A stretch of 64,000 nucleotides of DNA, from the NCBI RefSeq assembly GCF_007753265.1, contig NZ_CP036349.1, positions 1,149,363 to 1,213,362 on the forward strand, in the 5' to 3' direction. The notes beneath the pieces were generated by a model. That model saw only the letters and a list, made by a program, of their open reading frames with translations. It made no database searches and was not told the origin of the DNA. The stretch comes from Botrimarina mediterranea (GTDB taxonomy: Bacteria; Planctomycetota; Planctomycetia; Pirellulales; Lacipirellulaceae). Position 1 is the first letter of the stretch. Each line of letters opens with the position of its first letter. Positions 26,644-35,929 of this stretch are shown piece after piece. The position numbers and the translations under genes were made by a program.

Positions 26644-27966
26644 ATGACGCAAGACGATTTGCGTGTGACGACGCTCGGTGAGCGCCGCGTCCCGTCGCCC
26701 GTTGAGCACCGCTTGTTCACGCCGGACAACGCCCGCGTGCTTCTTGAAGTTGACAGCGTCGAGGGCGCGGAGCCCTCGGCGCTGGGGTCAGCGGCGACGG
26801 ATGCCAAGCCGCTGGCAGCTGCGCCTTTGATGTTTGAGAAGGCGGGGCCGCGCGAGCACGTTTATTTCGATCCGCGCAAGTCGAAGGCCGCCGTTGTCAC
26901 TTGTGGCGGGCTCTGCCCGGGTCTGAACAACGTTATTCGCCACCTCTATTTCGCGCTGCGTGACGGGTACGGCGTGCCGACCGTCTATGGCGTCCGCAAC
27001 GGTTACCTGGGCCTGACGCCCGAGGCGCCGCAGCCGCCGATGGAGCTGACCGCCGACTGGGTCGAGGCGATCCACCACCAGGGCGGCACGATGCTTGGCA
27101 CGTCCCGCGGGCATCAAGACCCAGCCGTGATGGTCGAGACGCTCGTGCAGTTGGGCGTCAACTTGTTCTTCCCTGTCGGCGGTGACGGCACTCAGCGCGG
27201 CGCTCATGCGATCGCCAAGGAGGCCGCCCGCCGCGGCGTCGATCTCGCTATTGTCGGCATCCCCAAGACGATCGACAACGACATCCTCTACTGCTTCCAG
27301 ACGTTTGGCTTCGTGTCGGCGGTGACCGAGGCCGAACGCGTCATCGACCGCGCGCACGTCGAGGCGAAGAGCGTTCCGCGCGGCGTGGGCCTCGTGAAGT
27401 TGATGGGCCGCAACGCGGGCTTCATCGCCGCGGGAGCGACCGTCGCTAGCGGCGAGGTCAACTTCTGCTTGGTGCCCGAGCATCCCTTCGAACTCGAAGG
27501 GCCGCGTGGCTTTCTCGCCAAGCTCGAACGCCGGCTCGAGGCACGCGGCCACGCGGTGATCGTTGTCGCCGAGGGCGCTGGTCAGGGACTCATGGATGGG
27601 CTCGACCCGACAGCGGTCGACGCCTCGGGTAATCGCCGGCTAGGGGATATCGGCCTGCTGCTCAAGGAGCGTATCTCCAGCTACTTCGACGGCATCGGTA
27701 AGCCGGTGGGCATGAAGTACTTCGATCCCAGCTACTACATACGCAGCGTTCAAGCGAACGCGACCGACAGCCTGCTCACCGAGCGCTTCGCGCGCCAGGC
27801 GGCGCACGCGGCGATGGCGGGAAAGACCGACCTCTTCGTCGGCTACTGGAACGGCCGCATCGTGCACGTCCCGTTGGCGGCGTCGGTCGGCAAGCCCCGC
27901 CACATGGCGCCAGAAAGCGAGCTGTGGAGCGCCGTGCAATCGATCACGGGGCAGATGCGGTGGTAG
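26644..27966 (+). CDS. ATP-dependent 6-phosphofructokinase, plant/long-form group
   Basis: 440 residues from ATG 26644. The first 75 residues are variable. Then come TCGGLCPGLNN (phosphate loop), GGTMLGTSRG, the GGDGTQRG motif near residue 179, PKTIDNDI near 207, and the sugar-phosphate region KSVPRGVGLVKLMGRNAGF. GGDGT, not GGDD, argues for ATP rather than pyrophosphate as donor (established rule for the family). The length and N-terminal extension match the long group rather than the 320-residue E. coli PfkA. It commits fructose 6-phosphate to glycolysis. Confidence 0.9.
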   Translation: MTQDDLRVTTLGERRVPSPVEHRLFTPDNARVLLEVDSVEGAEPSALGSAATDAKPLAAAPLMFEKAGPREHVYFDPRKSKAAVVTCGGLCPGLNNVIRHLYFALRDGYGVPTVYGVRNGYLGLTPEAPQPPMELTADWVEAIHHQGGTMLGTSRGHQDPAVMVETLVQLGVNLFFPVGGDGTQRGAHAIAKEAARRGVDLAIVGIPKTIDNDILYCFQTFGFVSAVTEAERVIDRAHVEAKSVPRGVGLVKLMGRNAGFIAAGATVASGEVNFCLVPEHPFELEGPRGFLAKLERRLEARGHAVIVVAEGAGQGLMDGLDPTAVDASGNRRLGDIGLLLKERISSYFDGIGKPVGMKYFDPSYYIRSVQANATDSLLTERFARQAAHAAMAGKTDLFVGYWNGRIVHVPLAASVGKPRHMAPESELWSAVQSITGQMRW

Positions 27967-28002
27967 TTGGGCGGACCGCGGAGGCGCGGAGAATCGCAAT
28001 GC

Positions 28003-28110
28003 GCAATGACCAAGCCCCAATGACCAATGAAGAAAGGGTTAGAGACGGGGGGGTCGGAAGGAATGATCGTGCGGCAGCATTTCATTGGTCATTGTGGTTT
28101 GGTCATTGGG
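28003..28110. repeat. CCCCAATGACCAAGC palindrome family, copy 2
   Basis: GCAATGACCAAGCCCCAATG on the left and CATTGGTCATTG..GGTCATTGGG on the right, with a loop that is degenerate relative to 16775-16874. The rest of the gap to 28325 has no gene; AT-rich bases around 28115-28200 could hold the promoter of the next gene. Confidence 0.88.
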
Positions 28111-28325
28111 TTTTCCTTTAGGAGCTTTTTTGGCGGTGATTAATACCTTGGCGGTTGGTGGTTTGTGCTCGGTTTTGGCCACCTAATGCGATAAAATACG
28201 GGTCTTCCGGCTCACTGCTCGATGGATTCGTTCCATGGTTGCGATTTCTGAAACCTATCGCGATCGGCGATCGTCTAGCTGACGTTGGTGTGTCTTCGTG
28301 TTTTTGACTTGAGCTTCCGAGACCT

Positions 28326-30284
28326 ATGGTGATCTCTCGCATCCCTGCCGCTGTCATCGCTTGCGTCCTAGGCGCCACGGCGATCGCCGACGCCGCGGTG
28401 GGCATCGTCGTCGGGGATTTTACGTTGACCGATTCGTACGGCGCGCAGCGCTCGCTCTCGGACTACCGGGACGCCGACGCAGTGGTCGTTGTCTTCTTGG
28501 GGGTCGAGTGCCCGCTGGCGAAGCTTTACGGGCCGCGGCTGGTAAGCCTGGCGAAGGCCTATGCGGACCGCAATGTGGCGGTGATCGGGATCAACGCCAA
28601 TCGCCAGGACTCGCTGACGGAGCTAGCCGCCTACGGACGCAAGCATGGGATCGAGTTCCCGTTGCTGAAGGACAACCAAGCGGAAGCCGTCAAGAGCTTC
28701 GGCGCGACGCGGACTCCGGAGGCGTTTGTGCTCGATCGCCAACGCGTCGTGCGGTATCAAGGGCGGATCGACGACCAGTACGACGTGGGTGTGGTGCGGA
28801 AGGCGCCGACGCGCAGCTTCGTTCGCGAAGCGATTGACGCGGTGCTTGCCGGCGAAGAGGTCGCGACGCCCGAGACGCGGGCCGTGGGCTGCGTGATCGG
28901 CTTGCCGCGCGAAGCGGACGCCGACGCCAACGTGACTTACAGCGAGCACGTGGCGCCGTTGCTCGAGAAGCACTGCGTCGAGTGCCACCGCGCGGGCGAG
29001 ATTGCGCCGTTCGCACTGCGGGATTACGACGAGGTTGCCGGCTGGGCCGACATGATCGCCGAAGTGGTCCGCGACCAGCGGATGCCGCCGTGGCACGCGG
29101 ACCCGGAGCACGGCGAGTTCGCCAACGCCCGACGGCTGAGCGACGCCGAGAAGCAGACGTTCTACGATTGGGCCAAGGCCGGCGCCCCGGCGGGCGACCT
29201 CGCCAAGCTCCCCGAGCCGCGGGCGTTCGTCGCAGGCTGGCGGCTGCCACGCGAGCCCGACATGGTCGTCGCGATGCGGGACGAGCCGTTCCGCGTCGCC
29301 GCGCAGGGGGTGATCGACTACCAGTACTTCGTCGTCGATCCGGGCTTCACCGAAGACAAGTGGGTGCAGGCCGCCGACATCGTACCGGGTGAGGCGTCGG
29401 TGGTTCACCACGTCATCGTGTTCGTGAGCCCTCCCGCTAGTGAAGCAAATGAAGGGCTCGGTTGGATGGGCGCGTACGTGCCGGGGCAGAGCTCGATGGT
29501 CCTCGCCGAAGGCCGCGCGCGGCGCGTGCCGGCGGGATCGAAATTCATCTTCCAGATGCACTACACGCCGACGGGCGTCGAAGCCGAGGACCGCACGCGG
29601 ATGGGGCTCGTCTTCGCTGATCCGAATACGGTGAAAGAAGAGGTCGTAACGCTCGAAGCCGCGAACCACCGGTTCGAGATCCCACCGGGCGACCCGGACT
29701 ATCACGTCAGCGCGTCGCGCGACCGTTTCCCGGCGAACGCCCAGTTAATCAGCGTGTCGCCGCACATGCACTTCCGCGGCAAGTCGTTCCTCGTAACAAG
29801 CTCGCAACCCGAAGGCGCCGAGAGCGTGCTGCTCAACGTGCCGCGTTACGACTTCAATTGGCAGACGTCGTACGAGTTTGCTGAGCCGATCGCGATTCCT
29901 GAGGGGTACCGGATCGACTGCGAGGCGACGTTCGACAACTCGGCGGGGAACCCGGCGAACCCCGACCCGACCGCGACGGTGCGTTGGGGCGATCAGTCGT
30001 TCGAGGAGATGATGATCGGGTTCTTCGAGGTCGCGGCGCCGGTTGGCAGCCTCCGACCCGAGGACCACATCGAGGGCGGCCGAGAGGGGGTCCGGATGGA
30101 GACCCTGGCGTTCACGCAACGGCTGTTCGAGAAACACGATAAAAACCAAGGCGATGGCGACGGCAAGCTGACGCGTGAGGAGCTGCCCGCGGGCTTTGCG
30201 TTTGACCGTTACGACCTGAACGGGGACGGGGGGCTGTCCGGGAAGGAGGTCTTCGAGGTGGCCCTGCGCGACGCGCTTGGGTAA
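28326..30284 (+). CDS. Redoxin / cytochrome c / copper monooxygenase-like / EF-hand fusion, exported
   Basis: 652 residues. The signal peptide is MVISRIPAAVIACVLGATAIADA. The redoxin domain (about 28-170) is thioredoxin-like: GVECPLAKLYGPRLVSLAK, one Cys kept (C56), TPEAFVLD. A heme-c site CVECH is at 217-221 (H216 adjacent). The rest resembles copper type II ascorbate-dependent monooxygenases (peptidylglycine hydroxylating): VVHHVIVF near 359-366 and HMHFRGKS near 480 give His ligands. Two calcium-binding loops close the protein (DKNQGDGDGKLT and DLNGDGGLS, about 604-650). This combination is typical of planctomycete and related genomes; the reaction is unknown. Confidence 0.85.
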   Translation: MVISRIPAAVIACVLGATAIADAAVGIVVGDFTLTDSYGAQRSLSDYRDADAVVVVFLGVECPLAKLYGPRLVSLAKAYADRNVAVIGINANRQDSLTELAAYGRKHGIEFPLLKDNQAEAVKSFGATRTPEAFVLDRQRVVRYQGRIDDQYDVGVVRKAPTRSFVREAIDAVLAGEEVATPETRAVGCVIGLPREADADANVTYSEHVAPLLEKHCVECHRAGEIAPFALRDYDEVAGWADMIAEVVRDQRMPPWHADPEHGEFANARRLSDAEKQTFYDWAKAGAPAGDLAKLPEPRAFVAGWRLPREPDMVVAMRDEPFRVAAQGVIDYQYFVVDPGFTEDKWVQAADIVPGEASVVHHVIVFVSPPASEANEGLGWMGAYVPGQSSMVLAEGRARRVPAGSKFIFQMHYTPTGVEAEDRTRMGLVFADPNTVKEEVVTLEAANHRFEIPPGDPDYHVSASRDRFPANAQLISVSPHMHFRGKSFLVTSSQPEGAESVLLNVPRYDFNWQTSYEFAEPIAIPEGYRIDCEATFDNSAGNPANPDPTATVRWGDQSFEEMMIGFFEVAAPVGSLRPEDHIEGGREGVRMETLAFTQRLFEKHDKNQGDGDGKLTREELPAGFAFDRYDLNGDGGLSGKEVFEVALRDALG

Positions 30285-30470
30285 GCCAGGGGCGATTGGA
30301 CCCCGGTTCTGCGGATTCTGACGCTTTCTTCAGGATCGGCTAGCGGGTCATTTGACGGGCTTTCGGGGGAGAAATAGCTTGGAGGCTCCCGAGCGAACTG
30401 CTCGGCGGCGGGTCGGCCCGGCTACGCCGATCGCCCGGCGCGGCGTTTTTCTCCTAGGTTTTGGTATCAT

Positions 30471-33400
30471 ATGCGTTCAGGCCCCGCTCCACGTCTGCGC
30501 CGAAGGGGGCGTATCGAGACGCTGGAGACCCGCTGCATGTTCGCCGCGCCGGACACGGCGGTCGGCGACGCGATGTTCACGCTCTACGACGGGGCCGTGA
30601 TTTCGACGCTGCCGACCGAGTTCTCTCGCGACATCGCGACCATCAATGGTCAGGGGCAGGCGGTCGGCGTCGATGAGCGCCGATTTGGTGAGTCGATCGA
30701 CTACGCGCCCCCGGTGCAGTGGACCGAAGCGCCGGTCGAACTGCTCGATACGGGCTTGCGGTCCGTCATCGGCGCAGGATGGGACCACGACGGACAGACA
30801 CCGATGCTGCTCTATCACGAGCAGACCTACAACCGCCTGTATTTCTTTCGCGGCGATGATTTAGAGGTCGCCAACGTCGTGCAGTATTGGAGCGGCGACC
30901 TGATGCGGGGAACGATCGCCGGCGAGCGGTTCTCTCCTCGTGCGGCGATCATCCATCATGGTTTGGTGGTGATCGCTACGTCTCGATCGGTACTGGTGGA
31001 TGGCGTCTACCAGAAAGTCGGAGTCGATTTCTTCGCCACGCAGGATTACGGTGCGACGTTCGAACGGATCCCGGTAGCGGGTGGGGGGTACGGTGTCCCC
31101 GTCATCGAGGAATCAGTAGGGATGGACCGGTTGCAGCCCTGGTCGTTCATGAATCCATTCCCGGTGGATGGGATCGAGGACTCAACCGCGGCTTGGTTCC
31201 CGTGGGCCGATTACTTCTTCAAATCAGGAAACCCCAAGGGAGGGCAGATCGGGCTGTTCCGCGCCGATCGACCGGAAGGGTCGGACCATTGGGTCATCAG
31301 CCCCAATCGACTCGTCTACAGCGAGTGGATCCCCGAGGACAGTGGCGGGTTGCACGCTCACACGGCGGCGGTGACTACCGGCGGGTTGATCTCACATTGG
31401 GGGGACGTCGGTTACCGGGCCAGGACGATGTTCCACAAGTTCGACTTAGAGAACTATGAGACGGCGCCGATTGAATCGGCGACGGTCTACGGTGGCTATG
31501 ACGCTTCAGGCGTGAGTTACAAGTTGGCGCCTCAGCCAGTCGCGGCGGCGCCATCACCGGTCCCCGGAGAGCACCTGACGTCTGGTGACGAGACTCCCGA
31601 TCATGTGCTGTCGTTTGGCGCCATGTCCGAACTCACCGACCGGCTGACCATCGACGCGAAAATCTATCAGCCGGAGATCGGCACTCCGGGTGGTGTCTAT
31701 GGGGGGATTCCAGTCCTGCATCTCCAATGGGTGCAGGGCGTGGGATACGTTGCGGGCGCGGTAGACGATAACAACTACTACTATTCGCCCGATGGCGAGC
31801 AATGGATCGACTTCAATCGCCCCCCGAACAACAAGAAGGCTTCGATTTGGCTGTACGGCGATCGGCTCCTTGCGTTCTCCGATAGCAAGTTCTGGTTGGC
31901 TGATACGCCTACCTCGACGGAGTTGCGACCCTTGCAGATCGCGCCGGGGGGCGTCAACGAGATCGCTCTCGATCCGGAGTGGCGCCGCGATCCGCACGCT
32001 TCTAATTCGGTACGACGGGTCGTTTACTCGGAGGGCGCTTGGCGCTATCAAGACACCCTCGAAGCACTTGAGTTGCAGGCGCCAGCGCCGCCATTCGAGT
32101 CCTCGGCGCCCGTCTATGAAGTCGTCGTCAACGGAACCAACCATGAGCTCGGCAGCCTCTGGTTGCAGCCGCCGGGCGAGACCTCGCACACCGCCGACCC
32201 GCATGTCGTGGAGATGTGGGTCGCCAACCTGGGATCGCAGGCCGCAAGCTTCGGCGCCAACCAGGGCGGCGTTGATTCGTCAGCGGGCGTTTCGGCGTTC
32301 AGCGATTTGAAGTACTTCGAGGTCAACAGCAACACCCAATGGATATCGACGGGCGTTTCGACCGGGATCGATGACGAGTTGGAAGGGAGATTCGCCGCCG
32401 AACTCAGGACGTACTACCGGACGCCTGGCGCTAGGTTCCTTGTTGCAGCTCCTTACTTTGGCGAAGGCGTCGCCCCGACCTATCCGCTTGCGCCGCAAGC
32501 CTCAGGTTCGGATGAACTGGAGTCGATGGCGCTACCGGACCTCGGCGAAGCGTGGTCGGTGGGCATCGTAGCGCACTGGCCACACATCGCGCCGCTGAGC
32601 AGCGAGCAGCGGATGCCGATCGCGTCGCTCGTGGGAGAAGACGGCGACGCCATTGAGGTCACCCTACAGCAATTTCGATACGGCGTTCGCGTTTATGTCG
32701 ATATGTATCAGGATGGCGTCCTGCAATCGAGCATGCTCCTTTCCTCAGCCACGAGGGAGCACTTACAGCGTGGGGACTGGTTTGAGCTGGTTCTCTCGTA
32801 CGACGAGGAGCTCAGCGTCAACTTCGTCATCTCTGGCGACACCGCCGTCTCTCGGCAGGTCGCCGCCGTTGGGGAATTGGACCTCGACAATTTCCAGTGG
32901 GCTGATCGGACGGGCGATGTCATCGCGGCAATCGATCCGATCCTCGTCACGTTCGATGATTCGGCGTGGGACCCGTCCCAACGGCTGGAATGGATGGCGT
33001 CGGGTCTCTACGACAAGGCGATCTTCGAGTCGTTCGCCTCGCCCGGTGACTTCAACCGTGACGGCGTCGTCGACGCCGCTGACTATACCGTCTGGCGAGA
33101 CACCCTCTACGACGCGACGCCCGGGCGGCTTGGCGACATCAACTCCGATGGCCTGATCAACGAAGATGATCGCTTGATTTGGGTGGCGCAGTACGGCCAG
33201 ACGGGATCGGGCCTTGCCGCCGACCTGAATAGCGATGGGGTCGTCAACGCTGCGGACTACACCGTGTGGCGTGACTTGACGGCGCTGCAAGTCGTCCCGG
33301 GGACCGGCGCCGACGCGGACGGCAACGGGTTCATCGAACGCGCCGACCTGCAGTACTGGATCGACAATTACGGCGCGACCTATGCGACGTTCGACTCGTT

Positions 33401-33794
33401 ACGCGAGGATTACTTCGGAGAACCCGCCCTTGCGGCTAGCGATGGCGTCGTCGCTAAAGAAGGCGTCGTCGCGCCGACGGTTGAGCGATCGGAGACTCTA
33501 AGCCCTACGGCGGCGCCGAAGTTCGCGCTGTTCTCCACATCGTCCGCGTCGACGAACCACCCGAAGGTGTTCACGCCAGGTGCTAAGGTTTCTGCTGGTT
33601 CGACTTCGCGCACTGAAGCTCTTTTGCTTTTGCCCAATCAACAAGCAGGGAACGGATTGTCGGAGGCCGACGAAGCCTTCTGGTATTCGGGTGACTGGCT
33701 GAGTTCGGAATCCGACGCCACGCCGCTTGACGAGGCGCTCGCCGCTGCCGCTCTCGATCGTGCTCTTGGCAGTGGTCTCGGCTCAGCGCTCTAA
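30471..33794 (+). CDS. Large exported dockerin-repeat protein with LEPR-type N-terminus
   Basis: 1107 residues. The N-terminus RRRGRIETLETRCMFAAP is the planctomycete LEPR-type export motif (basic run, LE.R, then a small-residue break). The body (30-840) is Asp/Gly-rich beta structure with no recognised catalytic signature, though SDVYR-like propeller repeats are hinted at. About 857-960 contains dockerin type I repeats: DFNRDGVVDAADYTVWRD, DINSDGLINEDDRLIWVAQ, DLNSDGVVNAADYTVWRD, DADGNGFIERADLQYWI. Each is a calcium loop plus helix. The C-terminus is Ala/Leu-rich (ALAAAALDRAL). No PEP-CTERM motif follows. It may dock to a cohesin-bearing surface protein; none is in the window. Wobble bases are more mixed than in housekeeping neighbours. 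Confidence 0.85.
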   Translation: MRSGPAPRLRRRGRIETLETRCMFAAPDTAVGDAMFTLYDGAVISTLPTEFSRDIATINGQGQAVGVDERRFGESIDYAPPVQWTEAPVELLDTGLRSVIGAGWDHDGQTPMLLYHEQTYNRLYFFRGDDLEVANVVQYWSGDLMRGTIAGERFSPRAAIIHHGLVVIATSRSVLVDGVYQKVGVDFFATQDYGATFERIPVAGGGYGVPVIEESVGMDRLQPWSFMNPFPVDGIEDSTAAWFPWADYFFKSGNPKGGQIGLFRADRPEGSDHWVISPNRLVYSEWIPEDSGGLHAHTAAVTTGGLISHWGDVGYRARTMFHKFDLENYETAPIESATVYGGYDASGVSYKLAPQPVAAAPSPVPGEHLTSGDETPDHVLSFGAMSELTDRLTIDAKIYQPEIGTPGGVYGGIPVLHLQWVQGVGYVAGAVDDNNYYYSPDGEQWIDFNRPPNNKKASIWLYGDRLLAFSDSKFWLADTPTSTELRPLQIAPGGVNEIALDPEWRRDPHASNSVRRVVYSEGAWRYQDTLEALELQAPAPPFESSAPVYEVVVNGTNHELGSLWLQPPGETSHTADPHVVEMWVANLGSQAASFGANQGGVDSSAGVSAFSDLKYFEVNSNTQWISTGVSTGIDDELEGRFAAELRTYYRTPGARFLVAAPYFGEGVAPTYPLAPQASGSDELESMALPDLGEAWSVGIVAHWPHIAPLSSEQRMPIASLVGEDGDAIEVTLQQFRYGVRVYVDMYQDGVLQSSMLLSSATREHLQRGDWFELVLSYDEELSVNFVISGDTAVSRQVAAVGELDLDNFQWADRTGDVIAAIDPILVTFDDSAWDPSQRLEWMASGLYDKAIFESFASPGDFNRDGVVDAADYTVWRDTLYDATPGRLGDINSDGLINEDDRLIWVAQYGQTGSGLAADLNSDGVVNAADYTVWRDLTALQVVPGTGADADGNGFIERADLQYWIDNYGATYATFDSLREDYFGEPALAASDGVVAKEGVVAPTVERSETLSPTAAPKFALFSTSSASTNHPKVFTPGAKVSAGSTSRTEALLLLPNQQAGNGLSEADEAFWYSGDWLSSESDATPLDEALAAAALDRALGSGLGSAL

Positions 33795-33943
33795 CGGCGC
33801 CGCGGTCGTGTCGAAGTCATCGGACTCAGCAGGTGGTGCGTGCGACGATGGCGTTGCGCGGTAGACGGGCTCAGCTCGCCGTGAGAAACTATTTTTCTCG
33901 TTGCGATCGCTGATATCAACCGAGTCGAGTCGCGAGGCAAGCC

Positions 33944-34366
33944 TTGAAGTCCTATCGCAAAGAGCTCTGGTTCAACCTGCCAGAGCGAATGGCGTTTCAG
34001 AACATCACGCCCGAGGTCGAGTCCTGCGTCCGTGAGAGCGGTGTGCAGGAGGGGTTGGTGCTTGTGAACGCGATGCACATCACGGCCTCGGTCTTCATCA
34101 ACGACGACGAGCCGGGTCTGCACCGCGACTACAAGAAGTGGCTAGAAGAACTGGCTCCGTTCGACGCGTCGCCGCAGCGGTACCACCACAACCGCACGGG
34201 GGAGGACAACGCCGACGCTCATCACAAGCGACAGATCATGGGACGCGAGGTGGTTGTCGCAATCACCGAAGGCAAGCTCGACTTTGGCCCCTGGGAGCAG
34301 GTTTTCTACGGCGAGTTCGACGGCCGCCGCAAGAAGCGGGTGCTGGTGAAGATCATCGGCGAGTAG
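33944..34366 (+). CDS. YjbQ/UPF0047 family protein
   Basis: 140 residues from TTG 33944, with GAGG 6 bases upstream (33934-33937); no ATG gives the family start. The start [20 protein letters not shown], then [46 protein letters not shown] and [28 protein letters not shown], match the family completely (UPF0047). E. coli YjbQ can replace thiamine-phosphate synthase in vivo; the physiological role is unsettled. The gene is isolated, ahead of a convergent P-loop gene ending 3 bases later. Confidence 0.92.
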   Translation: MKSYRKELWFNLPERMAFQNITPEVESCVRESGVQEGLVLVNAMHITASVFINDDEPGLHRDYKKWLEELAPFDASPQRYHHNRTGEDNADAHHKRQIMGREVVVAITEGKLDFGPWEQVFYGEFDGRRKKRVLVKIIGE

Positions 34367-34368
34367 TA

Positions 34369-34935
34369 TCACTTGCTTTGCGACAACACTAGCTTCAGCT
34401 CACACGGCCTCTTCAATCGCCGAACCGTAAGGCTTCGCCACGCCGGATCGTCGATAGCCGAGCCGATGTCTTCTCGCCGGCGGCGGTGCTCACGCAAGAG
34501 GTAGAGTAGCAGGGAGTCTCTTGAGAAGAACTGAGTGGCGAAGTCTTCGCGATTGCCGTTGTGAAACTCTTCGCCGCACCAGCAACGCCGCACCGTTCGT
34601 TTCAGCAATCGCCTGAAGCAAACGGCTAGCGAGTAATCGAGCCAGACGATGGACGTGGCGCGGCCCCAAACCAAGTCACGGACGTTGCGCCAGTTGCCGC
34701 AGGCGACCCAACGCTCAGCCGCGACCGCTTGGCCGACATCGGTTCGCACGTCTTCCTCGGGCCGTAGTCTCCATCCCGGTAAGAAGTGGAGAGCGTCGAG
34801 ATCAATGTGTTTCGCGTCGAGTCTCTCCGCGAGCCGCTGCGCTAAGGTGCTCTTTCCCGCGCCAGGCGCTCCGACGACGGCGATACGGCTACCCAAGAGG
34901 TCTATTATAGACTCGCTATGCACGCTGCTATCCAC
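34369..34935 (-). CDS. Small P-loop kinase-like protein (topology-modulation/adenylate-kinase-like)
   Basis: 188 residues from GTG 5' end 34935; a TTG with 5' end 34896 would remove the first 13 residues and leave the family-like start SRIAVVGAPGAGKSTLA. Walker A is GAPGAGKST. DLDALHFLPGWRLR follows, typical of the topology-modulation (FlaR-like) P-loop family, as is RWVACGNWRNVRDLVWGRATSIVWLDYSLAVCFRRLLKR. The C-terminus is Arg-rich helical. Small nucleoside or nucleotide kinase activity is suggested by fold only; the substrate is not known. It is convergent with the YjbQ gene. Confidence 0.8.
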   Translation of the reverse strand: MDSSVHSESIIDLLGSRIAVVGAPGAGKSTLAQRLAERLDAKHIDLDALHFLPGWRLRPEEDVRTDVGQAVAAERWVACGNWRNVRDLVWGRATSIVWLDYSLAVCFRRLLKRTVRRCWCGEEFHNGNREDFATQFFSRDSLLLYLLREHRRRREDIGSAIDDPAWRSLTVRRLKRPCELKLVLSQSK

Positions 34936-35051
34936 AACCGATGTTATGTTATCGAGTGTAACGGCTCAGGCCTTTTGGGTCTGGGGGAGTGCGAACTAGG
35001 AGTTAAGCTGGCGGGCTTGTGCCGTAGGCTCGTGGTGACGAGACTTCCCCC

Positions 35052-35798
35052 ATGAAGGCAAGTCAACCTACCGGCGTCCGTATCGCGATGTGGTCGGGGC
35101 CGCGGAATCTATCGACGACTTTGATGCGGTCTTGGGGGGCGCGTTCCGACGCGTTTGTCACCGACGAGCCGTTGTATGCCCACTACTTGCGGGAGACAGC
35201 CGATCGACGGCACCCGGGCTACGACGAGACGCTCGCCGCTCACGACGCCGATTGGCGGCGCGTGGCCGATTGGCTGACGGGGCCTGTGCCCGGCGGCAAG
35301 CGGGTGTGGTATCAGAAGCACATGGCGCATCACCTGTTGCCGCAGGTCGAGCGCGACTGGGTGGATGGGCTCACGAACTGTTTCTTGATCCGCCGGCCGG
35401 CGGCGGTGCTGGTTTCGATGACCGAGTTCTTCCCCGACCCGCGGCCCGAGGACATCGGCTTGCCCCAGCAGGTCGAGTTGTTCCGCCGGGAACGGCAACG
35501 CACCGGCCGCACGCCCGCGGTGATCGACTCGTGCGACGTGCTTCGCGACCCGCCGGGCGTGCTGAAGCAACTGTGTGAGCGCATCGGGGTGGCGTACGAC
35601 GACGCGATGCTGAGCTGGCCGCCGGGCCTCCGGGAGACCGACGGCGCATGGGCGCCCTTCTGGTACAAGAAGGTCGAGCAGACCACCGGCTTCGGCCCGC
35701 CGCGGGAAGAGTTCGACGACGTGCCGGACAACTTGCGCCCGGTGCTAGAAGCATGCCTGCCACTGTACGAAGAGCTGGCGCAACATCGCTTGAAGTGA
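35052..35798 (+). CDS. Sulfotransferase-like P-loop protein paired with aminotransferase
   Basis: 248 residues. MWSGPRNLSTTLMRSWGAR near residues 15-33 is a sulfotransferase-type PAPS-binding 5' loop (GPRNLSTTL), followed by FVTDEPLYAHYL and LIRRPAAVLVSMTEFF, the 3' binding loop region in sulfotransferases. Its closest established use is in the protein sulfotransferase-like partner of class IV aminotransferases in several bacteria; in some plants related domains are reported fused to an aminotransferase (my recollection, not checked). It precedes the aminotransferase gene by 131 bases with a hairpin repeat between. A true sulfotransferase or a nucleotide-binding scaffold are both possible. 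Confidence 0.75.
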   Translation: MKASQPTGVRIAMWSGPRNLSTTLMRSWGARSDAFVTDEPLYAHYLRETADRRHPGYDETLAAHDADWRRVADWLTGPVPGGKRVWYQKHMAHHLLPQVERDWVDGLTNCFLIRRPAAVLVSMTEFFPDPRPEDIGLPQQVELFRRERQRTGRTPAVIDSCDVLRDPPGVLKQLCERIGVAYDDAMLSWPPGLRETDGAWAPFWYKKVEQTTGFGPPREEFDDVPDNLRPVLEACLPLYEELAQHRLK

Positions 35799-35811
35799 GT
35801 TCCTGAAAATG

Positions 35812-35905
35812 AGCACCACGACGGACACGACGAGCACGACGACCGGCCTCGCGCGATAACGACGCACCGGCATCAGGCCGTCGTGTCCTTCGTGCCCGTT
35901 GCGGT
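35812..35905. repeat. CACCACGACGGACACGACGA palindrome
   Basis: The left arm GCACCACGACGGACACGACG pairs with CGTCGTGTCCTTCGTGCCCG on the right. It separates the sulfotransferase-like and aminotransferase genes. Confidence 0.7.
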
Positions 35906-35929
35906 GAAACCTTTATCAATCCAAGCGTC

